The notes under the pieces: generated by a model
Told to the model about the DNA's origin: nothing
The model's database searches: none
The model's input: only the letters and a program-made list of their open reading frames with translations
Assembly: GCA_963643505.1 (NCBI GenBank)
Contig: CAVIKF010000003.1
Coordinates: 62,001-126,000, forward strand
Direction of reading: 5' to 3'
DNA: 64,000 nt
Source of the DNA: CAVEFW01 sp963643505
Lineage (GTDB): Bacteria; Actinomycetota; Coriobacteriia; Coriobacteriales; Eggerthellaceae
Position numbers and translations under genes: made by a program
Part shown: positions 50,428 through 61,403 of the stretch, piece by piece
Layout: every line of letters starts with the position of its first letter
Position numbering within the stretch: position 1 is the first letter of the stretch

Positions 50428-51684
50428 GATTTGGTACTTGTAGGTGGTGAGAGCCTCCAAAGCAAAGGGCCCGCGAGCGTGGAGTTTTTGGGTCGAGATG
50501 CCGATCTCGGCACCGAGGCCGAACTCACCACCATCGGTGAAGCGGGTCGAAGCGTTCACATAGACCGCAGCGGAGTCCACCGCGCGCAGGAAAAGCTCAG
50601 CGGCCTCATTGTCCTCGGTGATGATCGATTCGCTATGGTGGGTTGAGTAGCGATTGACGTGCGCCACCGCCTCGCGCACCCCAGCGACAAGCTTGACCGA
50701 AACCTCGGGCCCGAGATACTCCTTGCCCCAATCAACGTCAGCCCCAGCGACAAATTGGTCACCCTCCGCAAGACCCGCCTGCGCCGCAGCGTCACAAGTC
50801 GCCTCGTCGCCGTGAATAAGGATTCCCCACGCGGCCAATGCCGTCACGAGCTTGGGCAAGAACTCGGCCGCGATAGCCTCGTCAACAAGGACACTTTCGC
50901 AGGCGTTGCACACACCCATGCGCTGGGTCTTGGCGTTGCGAATGATGTTGAGCGCGGAATCTTGATCGGCGGTCGCCTGCACATAGATGTGGCAATTGCC
51001 TGTACCGGTCTCAATGACGGGAACACGGGCATTCTCGACGCAATGAGCAATGAGACCCGCACCACCACGGGGAACGAGCACGTCGATGGTGCCATGAAGT
51101 TTCATGAGGACGTCGGTGGCAGCGCGGTCGGCGCTGTTGATGGATCCGATGGCACCTTCGGGCATTCCCGCCGACTTTGCAGCCTTAGCAAGGACGGCAC
51201 CTACGACGCGGTTGGAATTCGCGGCCATGGACCCGCCGCGCAAGACCACGGCATTGCCAGCCTTGAGCGCAATGCCCGCCGCTTCGGCTGTGACATTGGG
51301 CCGGGCTTCGTAGATCACGGCTACGACACCCATGGGAACGCTGACGCGTTGGATGCGCAAGCCGTTGTCAAGAGTGTGGTCCTCGAGGACACGACCCACC
51401 GGATCGGGCAAGCACATCAGGTTCTCCAAGGCATGCGCCATGGACTCAATGCGCTTGTCGTCAAGCATGAGACGATCAAGCAGGGATTCCTTTGTGCCGG
51501 TAGCGCGAGCAAGCTCCATGTCGAGAGCGTTTGCCTCTATGATTTGCGACACATGCGCGCGCAGGGCCGCCGCCATGGCACGCAGGGCCTCGTTGCGTTG
51601 GTCGATGGTAGTCATGCCCACCTCGACGCTTGCGATCTTTGCCGCATTGGCTACCCGCTCAACCTCTTCACGCACTTGATCCAT
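50401..51684 (-). CDS. proA: gamma-glutamyl phosphate reductase
   Basis: 427 aa from ATG 51684 (AAGGAGG upstream). Catalytic Cys is in RMGVCNACESVLVD. VSVPMGVVAVIYEARPNVT, GGSMAANSN and STRFTDGGEFGLGAEIGIST are family blocks. It reduces glutamyl-5-phosphate to the semialdehyde in proline synthesis, following ProB, whose gene lies upstream. Its 3' end is duplicated past the stop. Confidence 0.98.
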   Translation of the reverse strand: MDQVREEVERVANAAKIASVEVGMTTIDQRNEALRAMAAALRAHVSQIIEANALDMELARATGTKESLLDRLMLDDKRIESMAHALENLMCLPDPVGRVLEDHTLDNGLRIQRVSVPMGVVAVIYEARPNVTAEAAGIALKAGNAVVLRGGSMAANSNRVVGAVLAKAAKSAGMPEGAIGSINSADRAATDVLMKLHGTIDVLVPRGGAGLIAHCVENARVPVIETGTGNCHIYVQATADQDSALNIIRNAKTQRMGVCNACESVLVDEAIAAEFLPKLVTALAAWGILIHGDEATCDAAAQAGLAEGDQFVAGADVDWGKEYLGPEVSVKLVAGVREAVAHVNRYSTHHSESIITEDNEAAELFLRAVDSAAVYVNASTRFTDGGEFGLGAEIGISTQKLHARGPFALEALTTYKYQIRGTGQVRG

Positions 51685-52084
51685 TATCCGCCTCCTTAAC
51701 CGCCGACTTTCCGGCATTATAACCACCGGCATTAGCTGATGCTCCCATTCTACCTGAGCGTTTTTGGGACAACCGCCCCGCATCGGTCAATAACCAATCG
51801 GCAGCAACAACCACCGCGGCCAACCGGCACAACCGTTCGACAAACAAGCTGTCTTCCTCCAATATTATTCGCGCCGCAAGCGGCTTGGAGCATCGAAGAC
51901 ATCATAGAGCGCGCATATCCGACTTTATTTCCGTCGTTTCACCTCGTAATACCCAGTCATTACGCCCGTTTTTGTACCGTTTTACTCAACTGGGCGTAAC
52001 CATTTCTCCCTCATAAGTCGAATTCGCCCACCAATTACGGAAACAATCTATCTGGGCGTAATTCCCAATCGCCGCAGCCCGGAG
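51685..52084. other. 400-base gap with TGGGCGTAAT motifs
   Basis: TGGGCGTAA occurs at 51991-51999 and 52053-52062, and its inverted form ATTACGCCC at 51959-51967. Two matching motifs lie before the dockerin adhesin at 26542 and 26604. The proA promoter must also lie here, since proB and proA are 400 bases apart. No gene is convincing. Confidence 0.5.
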
Positions 52085-53224
52085 CTAGAAGACGATGAGC
52101 TCGTCACGGTGGATGACGGCGCGTTCGGCAAGTGGAGCAAGGAGGCGATTCTCGGAAAGCTGAACGCTGGTGCGACCACAGGCGAGAGCCACCTCATCAC
52201 TGGAGAAGGCGACGCGACCGCGAGCGATGACAAGGCCTGCCCTGTCTCTGACATCGACGATATCGCCCTCGTCAAAACGACCCACAACTTCGGCGATACC
52301 GACAGCAAGAAGGCTGCTCCCGCGATTTACCAGCGCGTTCTTTGCGCCCTCGTCCACAATGACTGCACCCTTTACGGAATCGCCCAAGGCAATCCACAGC
52401 TTGCGCGGGGTGATGGAATGGACCTTCCGCTCGCCTGCAAACAAGGTGCCCACGGATTTCCCGGCGGCAGCGTCAACAATGGCATCTGCCCGGGTGCCCG
52501 CCGCGATAACCATAGGGATGCCAGCTGCCATGAGCACGCGAGCGGCCTTGATTTTCGTAGCCATGCCGCCAGAACCTAACGCAGAACCAGACCCGCCGGC
52601 CACACCCATGATCTCAGGAGTGATAACCTCCACCCGCTCGATAAGCTTGGCGTTGGGGTCCTTGTTGGGGTTCGCGTCGTAAAGACCGTCGATATCGCTC
52701 ATGATGATGCAAAGATCGGCCTCGATAAGGCTGGCAACGAGCGCGGCAAGCGTGTCGTTGTCTCCGAATTTGATCTGCTCGATGGAGACAGTGTCGTTCT
52801 CGTTGACGATGGGCACAACGCCTAGCTCGAGCAAACGACCGATGGTCGCACGAGCATTGAGATAGGCGGTGCGGTCCGCCGTGTCACGACGGGTGAGCAA
52901 CACGCTGCTCGTGATGATGTCGTGGGGGGCAAAGGCATTGGCATAAGCAGCGGCAAAGGCGCTTTGGCCGATTGAAGCCGCCGCCTGAAGGCTTGGCATG
53001 TCGGTCGGCCGACTTTCGAGGCCCAAGACGCGCAAACCGCACGCGATGGCACCAGAAGACACAATGACCGTGTTCCAGCCAAGCTTGCGGACACGAACCA
53101 CCTGGTCAGCAAGGCTCTCAAGATAGCTCTCGTCGATATGATGGTTCTCGTCAACCAACGTCGATGATCCGATTTTCACCACCAGGGTGCGGTTGATTTT
53201 TTCCATGGCGACAAAACCCCTCAT
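52085..53224 (-). CDS. proB: glutamate 5-kinase with PUA domain
   Basis: 379 aa; the ATG at 53224 has AAGGGG 7 bases upstream, while a Met at 53206 (MEKINRTLVV) fits family length slightly better, so the start is open. Kinase motifs are VVKIGSSTLVDE, VSSGAIACGLRVLG, VPIVNENDTVS, DIDGLYDANP and GSGGMATKIKAA. The C-terminal about 100 residues are a PUA domain (VDEGAKNALVNRGSSLLAVGI). It catalyses the first step of proline synthesis. Confidence 0.97.
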   Translation of the reverse strand: MRGFVAMEKINRTLVVKIGSSTLVDENHHIDESYLESLADQVVRVRKLGWNTVIVSSGAIACGLRVLGLESRPTDMPSLQAAASIGQSAFAAAYANAFAPHDIITSSVLLTRRDTADRTAYLNARATIGRLLELGVVPIVNENDTVSIEQIKFGDNDTLAALVASLIEADLCIIMSDIDGLYDANPNKDPNAKLIERVEVITPEIMGVAGGSGSALGSGGMATKIKAARVLMAAGIPMVIAAGTRADAIVDAAAGKSVGTLFAGERKVHSITPRKLWIALGDSVKGAVIVDEGAKNALVNRGSSLLAVGIAEVVGRFDEGDIVDVRDRAGLVIARGRVAFSSDEVALACGRTSVQLSENRLLAPLAERAVIHRDELIVF

Positions 53225-53354
53225 TCAAAAGCCCCTTGCCCACGATGCCGCGGCAAGCACCACACGGCCGCGAACACGCAGGCAAAATCCTATGGGATCA
53301 TCGCGCCCGTGACGTCATTGTACCCCATCACCAGTTGAAGCCAACGAGGCGAAG

Positions 53355-55090
<1,736 letters not shown>

Positions 55091-55114
55091 AAAAAGGAGC
55101 CCCATCGGGACTCC
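55091..55114 (-). terminator. rho-independent terminator of rplU-rpmA
   Basis: On the minus strand GGAGTCCC pairs with GGGGCTCC (8 bp, one wobble) and is followed by TTTTT, about 30 bases after the rpmA stop. Confidence 0.92.
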
Positions 55115-55141
55115 TTCGCATTAGTCGCTTGGTGCTATCGA

Positions 55142-55393
55142 TTACTCAGCAACGCGAACATGAACGCGGCGCTTCTGACCACGGGTGTAGTCGACGGTGC
55201 CCTCAACAAGTGCGAACAAAGTGTCGTCCTTGCCACGGCCGACGTTCTCGCCGGGGTGGAAATGGGTGCCGTGCTGACGAACGATGATCATGCCAGGCTT
55301 AACGTGCTCACCAGCGAACTTTTTGCAACCAAGGCGCTGTGCGTGAGAGTCACGACCGTTACGAGTGGAGCCTAAACCCTTTTTATGTGCCAT
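55142..55393 (-). CDS. rpmA: ribosomal protein bL27
   Basis: 83 aa. [22 protein letters not shown] and [24 protein letters not shown] are diagnostic. The N-terminus has no cleavable extension. It starts 17 bases after rplU, forming the usual two-gene operon. Confidence 0.98.
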   Translation of the reverse strand: MAHKKGLGSTRNGRDSHAQRLGCKKFAGEHVKPGMIIVRQHGTHFHPGENVGRGKDDTLFALVEGTVDYTRGQKRRVHVRVAE

Positions 55394-55410
55394 TGTTCAA
55401 CCTCCCTAGA

Positions 55411-55716
55411 TTAGCCGATGGACTTAATCTCGATGCGGGTCAGGTACTGACGATGACCGCGCTTCTTCTTGTAGTTCTTGCGCTTCTTGAACTTGAAGAC
55501 GATAACCTTCTCGCCACGGAACTGCTCGACGACGGTCGCAACGACCTTGGTCTCAGCTGCCTTGGCTGGATCGGCGATGACGGTCTCACCGTCAACGACA
55601 CAGATAGCGGTCAGCTCGACATCGGTGCCAACCTCAGCGTCAAGCTTCTCAACGTTGAGCTTGTCGCCGACAGCAACCTTGTACTGCTTGCCGCCCGTTT
55701 TCACGATAGCGTACAT
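55411..55716 (-). CDS. rplU: ribosomal protein bL21
   Basis: 101 aa from MYAIVKTGGKQYKV at 55716 (AAGGGAG upstream); the frame upstream is non-coding. KFKKRKNYKKKRGHRQYLT is the basic RNA-binding block near the C-terminus. It binds 23S rRNA domain I. The leader upstream (55717-55850) could fold, but I cannot assign a named regulatory RNA. Confidence 0.98.
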   Translation of the reverse strand: MYAIVKTGGKQYKVAVGDKLNVEKLDAEVGTDVELTAICVVDGETVIADPAKAAETKVVATVVEQFRGEKVIVFKFKKRKNYKKKRGHRQYLTRIEIKSIG

Positions 55717-56024
55717 ACCAAATCTCCCTTGTTTCGTGTCTGAACGCAGACCTTGACGCCATCGATCAAACACGACAGACAAGGCCCATACGTTTCTTGT
55801 ACTTCTGACCGCCGCTAACGGCATGGGAACCCGTTTTGCGAGCAGCGAACTAGTAGTATAGAGCAAAAGTCCCTCGTTATGCAATGGTTTTCCGTGAGAA
55901 AAACGAGGCAATCAAACGAGTTCAGCGCCGATGCCGCCACGCCCCGCTCCGCCACGCCCCGCTCCGCCGCGCCGATGCCGCCGCGACGATGCCGCCGCGC
56001 CCCCGCGCCCCAGTCATCCGCCGC
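55717..56024. other. rplU upstream region and GC-rich repeats after polA
   Basis: 55717-55900 should contain the rplU-rpmA promoter and leader. From about 55930 to 56010, CCGCCACGCCCCGCT twice and GCCGATGCCGCCGCG-like units repeat up to the polA stop. No gene seen. Confidence 0.55.
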
Positions 56025-58685
56025 CTAGTGCGCGTCGGCCCATGTGGGACCAAAGGAAACTTCCACCAAAAGCGGCACGCTCAAGCTCACCACATTCTCC
56101 ATAACCTCTCGGGCAAGGGCACTCAGTTGCTCAACCTCCTCTGCCGGACAACTGAAGTCGAGCTCATCGTGCACCTGGAGCATCATCTTGGCATGAAGTC
56201 CCTCACCGGCGACGCGGTCACGAACCTGAACCATTGCCATCTTGATGATGTCCGCCGCCGTTCCCTGCATGGGGTGGTTCATGGCCGTACGCTCACCGAA
56301 GCTGCGCTGCGCCTGATTGCGGGCATGCAGCTCGGGGATATGGCGTTTGCGGCCAAACATGGTCTCCGCGTAACCGACAAGCTTTGCGTCCTCAACCACG
56401 CCGTCAAGATAGGAACGCACACCCGGATAGGTGGCGAAATAACGATCGATCATGTCCTTTGCCTCGCCAAAGGGAATCTCAAGGCTTTGGGAAAGGCCAA
56501 ACGCCTGTTGACCATAGACGATGCCGAAATTGACCGCCTTCGCGCGGCTGCGCAACTGGGGCGTCACGTCGGCAGGATCGAGGCCGAACACGGCAGCCGC
56601 CGTTGTGGTATGGAAATCCCGCCCGCTGTTAAAGGCAGCAATCAGGCCCTCGTCCCCGGAAAGGTGGGCCAAAAGGCGCAACTCTATCTGGGAATAATCC
56701 GCACCCACAAACACATGGCCTGGCTCCAAAGGCACGAAGCAGGCACGGATCTTGCGACCGAAATCCGTACGGACCGGAATGTTTTGCAAGTTCGGGTCGC
56801 TACTGGAAAGGCGCCCGGTGGCGGTCACCGTCTCGTTGAACGTCGTATGGACACGTCCGTCGCCGGCACGCATACGAGGCAGGGCGTCGATGTAGGTTGA
56901 CTTGATTTTGGCAAGCTCGCGATAGCGCAGGATCAGCGCGGCAATCTCGGCGCCCTCGCGTGCGAGCTCCTTCAAGACGCTGGCGTCAGTGGAGAAACCC
57001 CGGGTCGTTTTCTTCTTTGGCGGCAAACCCATGACCTCAAACAGGATATGTCCCAACTGCTTGGGGCTGTCCACGTTGAACTCCTCCCCCGCCATCTCGA
57101 TGATGCGAGCGCGCAAAGACTCGAGTTCCGTGGCGGCGACGTGCCCCAAATCAGCAAGCGTCTGCACGTCTAGGGCGGCGCCAGTACGCTCCATGGCCAC
57201 CAAAACGCCCACCAAGGGCAAATCGATGTCGGCGTAAACGCCCCAGTCCCCGCTCTTCTCCAGATGCTCTCTCAGGATTGGTACCAGGACACGAACCGCT
57301 GCGGCATTGATGGCGCACTGACGCCTGTCGTCATCAGATTGCTCAATGACCGCCCCTGCAAAAGTCTCAGCAAGGGAAGCCAGAGTGTAGGGGGCGTTGG
57401 TTGAATTGAGGACATAACCAGCAAGGCCGAGATCAAACCCGTCTATCTGGGCCAAATCACCCGCATCAACCAAAGTCGGCTCCGAGCCATCGGCAGGATG
57501 CACACGTCGCAACAGCTCATGCAAATCGTCAGCGGCCACGTGTCCCTCCCGCACGATGAGAGCCAACACGTGGGCACCCTGCTCCCCCTCGAAGCAGGCA
57601 ACGCCCTCACCTGTCGCAAAGGCGTAGAGCGGTTCCGGGTCGAACAAGGTCGCCTGGGTAGGTTGGGCCCAACTCACACCGATGGTCTCGCCTGCCGCAA
57701 TGGCATCATCGATCAAAGCCTGCGCCCGCCTTGTCGCCGCATCGCCAAACGTTGCATCCACGATGTTATCCACGTCGATCCTCAACGCCGTGTCACAAGC
57801 TCCGTCCTCGCCGCCCAAGGCCAAGACCTTGCGCATATGCATGGTGAGTTGGAGCTCCCCGAATGCGCTCTTGACCTTCTCGGGATCAAAAGCCGGGAAG
57901 GCCGCCGCCTCGATATCGCACTCGAAATCCAGGTCACGCACGATGGTGGCAACCTCTCGGGACAGATACGCCGCGTCCTTGTTGTCGCGAAGGTTCTCCA
58001 ATTGCTTGCCTTTGAGCTTGTCGAGGTTGTTGTAGATGCCCTCAAGGCTACCGTAGGATTGGAGCAGTTTCGTGGCGGTCTTCGGACCTATGCCAGGAAC
58101 ACCGGGGATATTGTCGGATGAGTCACCCATGAGACCGAGGAAATCGGGGAATTGCGACGGGGTGACGCCGTACTTCTCGAACACGGTGGCCGGATCGAAC
58201 TCGATAACGTCGCTGATGCCCTTCTTGGTGGTCAGGATGTGGGTGAGCTCGGTGGCAAGTTGGTTGGCGTCCTTGTCGCCGGTGACGAGGAGCGTGCGGA
58301 TTCCGAGTTTCTCGTCGCGTGCGGCGATGGTGCCGAGAATGTCATCGCCCTCCCATCCCTCGACCTTGATCACCGGGACGTTCATGGAGCCCAAAAGCTT
58401 CTCCATGAGGGGAAATTGCACCCGCAACTCGTCATCCATATGGGGACGTTGGGCTTTGTAGCGCTCCATGGCTTCGATACGGTGAACAGGCTTGCCCGCG
58501 TCAAAAGCACATATGATCGCATCAGGCTTGTACTGCTCATACAGCTTGATAAACATGCTGAGAAAGCCAAACACGGCGTTGGTGGGCGTACCATCCGGCG
58601 CGTTCATCGTCGGCGGCACCGCGTGGTAGGCGCGATGCATGAAGGAGTTGCCATCGATAACGGCAACGGTCTTAGGAGCAGGCAT
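56025..58685 (-). CDS. polA: DNA polymerase I
   Basis: 886 aa. N-terminal 5'-3' exonuclease (about 1-290): VIDGNSFMHRAYHA, DNIPGVPGIGPKTATKLL. The middle domain (about 300-480) lacks the D-x-E acidic set, so 3'-5' proofreading is probably absent, as in Taq. The polymerase domain has SDPNLQNIPVRTDFGRKIR, VGADYSQIELRLLAHLSGD (motif A), RSRAKAVNFGIVYGQQAFGLS (motif B) and LQVHDELDF (motif C). Acts in Okazaki fragment repair. Confidence 0.98.
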   Translation of the reverse strand: MPAPKTVAVIDGNSFMHRAYHAVPPTMNAPDGTPTNAVFGFLSMFIKLYEQYKPDAIICAFDAGKPVHRIEAMERYKAQRPHMDDELRVQFPLMEKLLGSMNVPVIKVEGWEGDDILGTIAARDEKLGIRTLLVTGDKDANQLATELTHILTTKKGISDVIEFDPATVFEKYGVTPSQFPDFLGLMGDSSDNIPGVPGIGPKTATKLLQSYGSLEGIYNNLDKLKGKQLENLRDNKDAAYLSREVATIVRDLDFECDIEAAAFPAFDPEKVKSAFGELQLTMHMRKVLALGGEDGACDTALRIDVDNIVDATFGDAATRRAQALIDDAIAAGETIGVSWAQPTQATLFDPEPLYAFATGEGVACFEGEQGAHVLALIVREGHVAADDLHELLRRVHPADGSEPTLVDAGDLAQIDGFDLGLAGYVLNSTNAPYTLASLAETFAGAVIEQSDDDRRQCAINAAAVRVLVPILREHLEKSGDWGVYADIDLPLVGVLVAMERTGAALDVQTLADLGHVAATELESLRARIIEMAGEEFNVDSPKQLGHILFEVMGLPPKKKTTRGFSTDASVLKELAREGAEIAALILRYRELAKIKSTYIDALPRMRAGDGRVHTTFNETVTATGRLSSSDPNLQNIPVRTDFGRKIRACFVPLEPGHVFVGADYSQIELRLLAHLSGDEGLIAAFNSGRDFHTTTAAAVFGLDPADVTPQLRSRAKAVNFGIVYGQQAFGLSQSLEIPFGEAKDMIDRYFATYPGVRSYLDGVVEDAKLVGYAETMFGRKRHIPELHARNQAQRSFGERTAMNHPMQGTAADIIKMAMVQVRDRVAGEGLHAKMMLQVHDELDFSCPAEEVEQLSALAREVMENVVSLSVPLLVEVSFGPTWADAH

Positions 58686-58776
58686 AGAAAACCCTCATCT
58701 CTCGTATATTTGCTCCCGCGATTATACCGCGCATCGATTGCGAACTCGACGCTTGGCTAACAAGTCGATCTCTGAC

Positions 58777-58874
58777 CTACAACTCGGCGCCCGGCCTACA
58801 ACTCATCACCCGTTTTGAAACTCGGCGCCCGTTTTGAAACTCGGCACCCGGCCCACAACTCGGCACCCGGCCTA
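58777..58874. repeat. about 20-bp tandem repeats directly after the GlnR-like stop
   Basis: Five to six degenerate units of CTACAACTCGGCACCCGGC or GAAACTCGGCGCCCGTTTT run up to the stop codon of the regulator gene. Confidence 0.9.
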
Positions 58875-59546
58875 CATCGTCCAAAGATAGCCAACGCCAC
58901 GCACGGTCTCGAGGCGTTGGGACAACTCGGGACCAAGCTTGGCGCGAACGCGGCGAACGTGCACATCAACGGTGCGTGAGCCGCCGTAGTAGTCAAAACC
59001 CCACACACGGCGCAACAATGCGTCACGAGAATAGGTACGGCCAGGATGGGTCACGAGGAACGACAAGAGGGCGTATTCGAGATAGGTGAGGTCAAGGGGC
59101 TCGCCGTTGACCTTGACCTGGTAGGTCGCAAGATTGATCGTCATGTTGTCGATAACGAGGAAGTCGTTGCTGGACACCTCGTTGCCCGGCCAAAGCAATT
59201 GGCGGATACGGGCATTGCACTCGGCAGCCGAGGCGCTATCGACGACGAAATCGCTCTTGGTCTGCACAGGCAAGCGGAACTTGTCGAGCTCGTCGTCGTT
59301 GACGATGACAAGCAACGATGCCGAGCCATCCTCGGACAACGCCTGCTCAACGCGGTCCAAAGATTCGAGGGACTCTCCTCGAGCCTCGTAGATCACCAGA
59401 TCGTAGCCAGGATGGGAGGCAAGCAACTTCTTGAACTGTATGGAGCTGCCGGCTGCCACCTCGACATCGAGGGCAGAAAGAACCGATTGGAACTTATGGG
59501 CGTTGTCCAAGCTATTTGCTATGAAGATTACCGTTTTACGCTGCAT
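58872..59546 (-). CDS. GlnR-like atypical orphan response regulator
   Basis: 224 aa from ATG 59546 (GAGGGGA upstream). The receiver half has DLVIYEARGES where OmpR-type regulators have D-L-x-L-L-D: the phospho-acceptor Asp is Glu. The conserved Lys is also lost (FVVDSASAAE). The C-terminal half is a normal winged helix (LDLTYLEYALLSFLVTHPG, WGFDYYGGSRTVDVHVRRVR). Actinobacterial GlnR is the same type of phosphorylation-independent OmpR relative and controls nitrogen genes. Here it lies 52 bases downstream of glnA. The name is inference from architecture and neighbour. Confidence 0.85.
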   Translation of the reverse strand: MQRKTVIFIANSLDNAHKFQSVLSALDVEVAAGSSIQFKKLLASHPGYDLVIYEARGESLESLDRVEQALSEDGSASLLVIVNDDELDKFRLPVQTKSDFVVDSASAAECNARIRQLLWPGNEVSSNDFLVIDNMTINLATYQVKVNGEPLDLTYLEYALLSFLVTHPGRTYSRDALLRRVWGFDYYGGSRTVDVHVRRVRAKLGPELSQRLETVRGVGYLWTM

Positions 59547-59597
59547 GGTCACCACTCCCCTCGTATATGCGCCCCATGGACATGCTTGTTGGCGTCA

Positions 59598-60941
59598 TCA
59601 CAGCACCGCCAAATATCGGTCAAGCTCCCACTGGGTCACGGAACCTTGGTACTCATTCCACTCGCCGCGCTTGTGCTTGACGAGGTAGGAATGAATATGT
59701 TCGCCAAGGACGCTACGCATGAGATCGCTTTGGGCAAACAACTCGACGGCCTCCCCGAGGGAGTCGGGCAAAGTGTGGATGCCCATCTCGCGCAGCTCTT
59801 GGCGGGAGCAGTTGAACAGGTCGTGGGTCTCCGTGGGAGGTTGGAGCTCAAGCTCCTCCTCGATTCCTGCAAGGCCGGCGGCAAGCATCGCGGCAAAGGC
59901 GAGATAGGGATTGGCGGCCGGATCGGGACTGCGCAACTCGACGCGGCAGGAAGACTCGACGTTGGGACGAGAACACGGAATGCGGATAAGGGTGGAGCGA
60001 TTGCGTTTTGCCCAGCTCAGATACGTGGGAGCATCACCGCCAGCAACCATACGCTTGTAGGAGTTGATGTTTTGGTTCGTCAAAAGCGTGAACTCCGGGG
60101 CGTATTTCAAAAGGCCTGCGATGTAGTGCTTCGCAATCTTGGAGAGGTTGTAACCCAACGGGTCGTCGGGGTCGAAGAACACGTTGTTGCCCTCAAAGTC
60201 CCAAAGGCTTTGGTGCACATGCATACCCGAACCAGGTTGGTCACTCATAGGCTTGGGCATGAACGTTGCGTACACGCCGTGCTTGAGGGCGACCTCCTTC
60301 ACAACCATCTTGTAGGTCATGACCGCATCCGCCATGGAAAGGGCATCGGTGTAGCGCAAGTCGATCTCATGTTGGCTCGGGCCGTTCTCGTGGTGGCTGT
60401 ACTCCACAGGTATACCCATCTTCTCGAGGGTGAGAATCGTGTCACGACGCAGGTCGCTGGCGCTGTCCAAAGAGGTGAGATCGAAAAAACCGCCGCGATC
60501 CAAAACCTCGGTTCCTTCGGGGTTTTTGAAGTAATAAAACTCCAGTTCAGGGCCAACATTGAACAAATAACCCATGTCTTGGGCACGCTCAATTTGTCGG
60601 AGGAGGACACGACGCGGATCACCCTCGAAGGGTTCTCCGTCAGGTGTACGGATATCGCAAAACATGCGTGCGACAGCATCGGTTTGGGGGCGCCACGGCA
60701 AGATTTGGAACGTGGTGGGGTCGGGAAATGCCAACATGTCGGACTCCATCGCGTGGCTAAAGCCCTCGATGCTGCTTCCGTCAAAGCCCATACCGGCCTC
60801 GAAAGCCTCATCGAGCTCGCTGGGGATGACGGCGAAGGACTTCATGGTTCCCAAAACATCGGTGAACCAGAAACGCACAAAGTGCACATCGCGATTCTCG
60901 ATAGTCTTGAAAACGAACTCTTGCTGGGGATTGGTGGCCAT
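59598..60941 (-). CDS. glnA: glutamine synthetase, type I
   Basis: 447 aa from ATG 60941; a TTG three codons earlier is an alternative. It condenses glutamate and ammonia. Motifs: FTDVLGTMKSF, GMGFDGSSIEGF, PWRPQTDAVARMFCDI, GPELEFYYF, GPSQHEIDLRY, SGMHVHQSL, NRSTLIRIP and RVELRSPDPAANPY. The Tyr-containing adenylylation loop of GSI-beta seems absent, so feedback-controlled GSI-alpha type is likely. It heads a transcript with the GlnR-like gene. Confidence 0.97.
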   Translation of the reverse strand: MATNPQQEFVFKTIENRDVHFVRFWFTDVLGTMKSFAVIPSELDEAFEAGMGFDGSSIEGFSHAMESDMLAFPDPTTFQILPWRPQTDAVARMFCDIRTPDGEPFEGDPRRVLLRQIERAQDMGYLFNVGPELEFYYFKNPEGTEVLDRGGFFDLTSLDSASDLRRDTILTLEKMGIPVEYSHHENGPSQHEIDLRYTDALSMADAVMTYKMVVKEVALKHGVYATFMPKPMSDQPGSGMHVHQSLWDFEGNNVFFDPDDPLGYNLSKIAKHYIAGLLKYAPEFTLLTNQNINSYKRMVAGGDAPTYLSWAKRNRSTLIRIPCSRPNVESSCRVELRSPDPAANPYLAFAAMLAAGLAGIEEELELQPPTETHDLFNCSRQELREMGIHTLPDSLGEAVELFAQSDLMRSVLGEHIHSYLVKHKRGEWNEYQGSVTQWELDRYLAVL

Positions 60942-61403
60942 GGTGTTCAACCTTCCCTCCGTCAGTGCGCCAAAACGCGACGCGTCAGCGCAAAAAACAT
61001 TCCAGAACGCTTAAGGAATCAGTATAACGCGATTGTCTCCGAAGGCATGTTTCGCCTCCGTTAAGTTTCTCCTCCGTTAAGTTTCTCCTCCGTCAACAAA
61101 GCAACATTATCAAGTTTGCCCGCGAAGGTCGCCTGTATGAAGGCCGTCCGCGCGTAGGTCGTTCGCAAAGTTCAGCAGCAAAGACCGTCCGCGCGTAGGT
61201 CGTTCGCAAAGCGTTGCCCGCACGAGGACTGACCGCGAAATTCGGCAGCGAACATTGCCCACATTGTTTTGTTATCGTTGAATCCAATAATCGAGCTATA
61301 TGATATATTGATAGCGACACGCCACCACCCGGAAATCAACCCACCACCCGGAAATCAACCCACCACCAGGAAACGTCCGAAAAGCAACCAAAAGGAGCCA
61401 GCC
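60942..61403. other. divergent glnA/LysR intergenic region with repeats
   Basis: 462 bases. CTCCGTTAAGTTTCTC occurs three times at 61055-61095. CCGTCCGCGCGTAGGTCGTTCGCAAAG occurs at about 61145 and 61185. CCACCACCCGGAAATCAACC occurs about three times at 61322-61370, just before the LysR ribosome site. ATATGATATATTGATA at about 61298 is a possible promoter. No gene is convincing. Confidence 0.6.

Noticed and set aside
50235..50534. N-terminal extension of nadD into the proA end
   Set aside because: It is translated repeat DNA; LGILGGTFDPIHNGH begins right after the ATG at 50234, as in all NadD.
59046..61064. 672-codon plus-strand frame across the regulator and glnA
   Set aside because: Antisense to two well-supported genes; high-GC third positions create long shadows.
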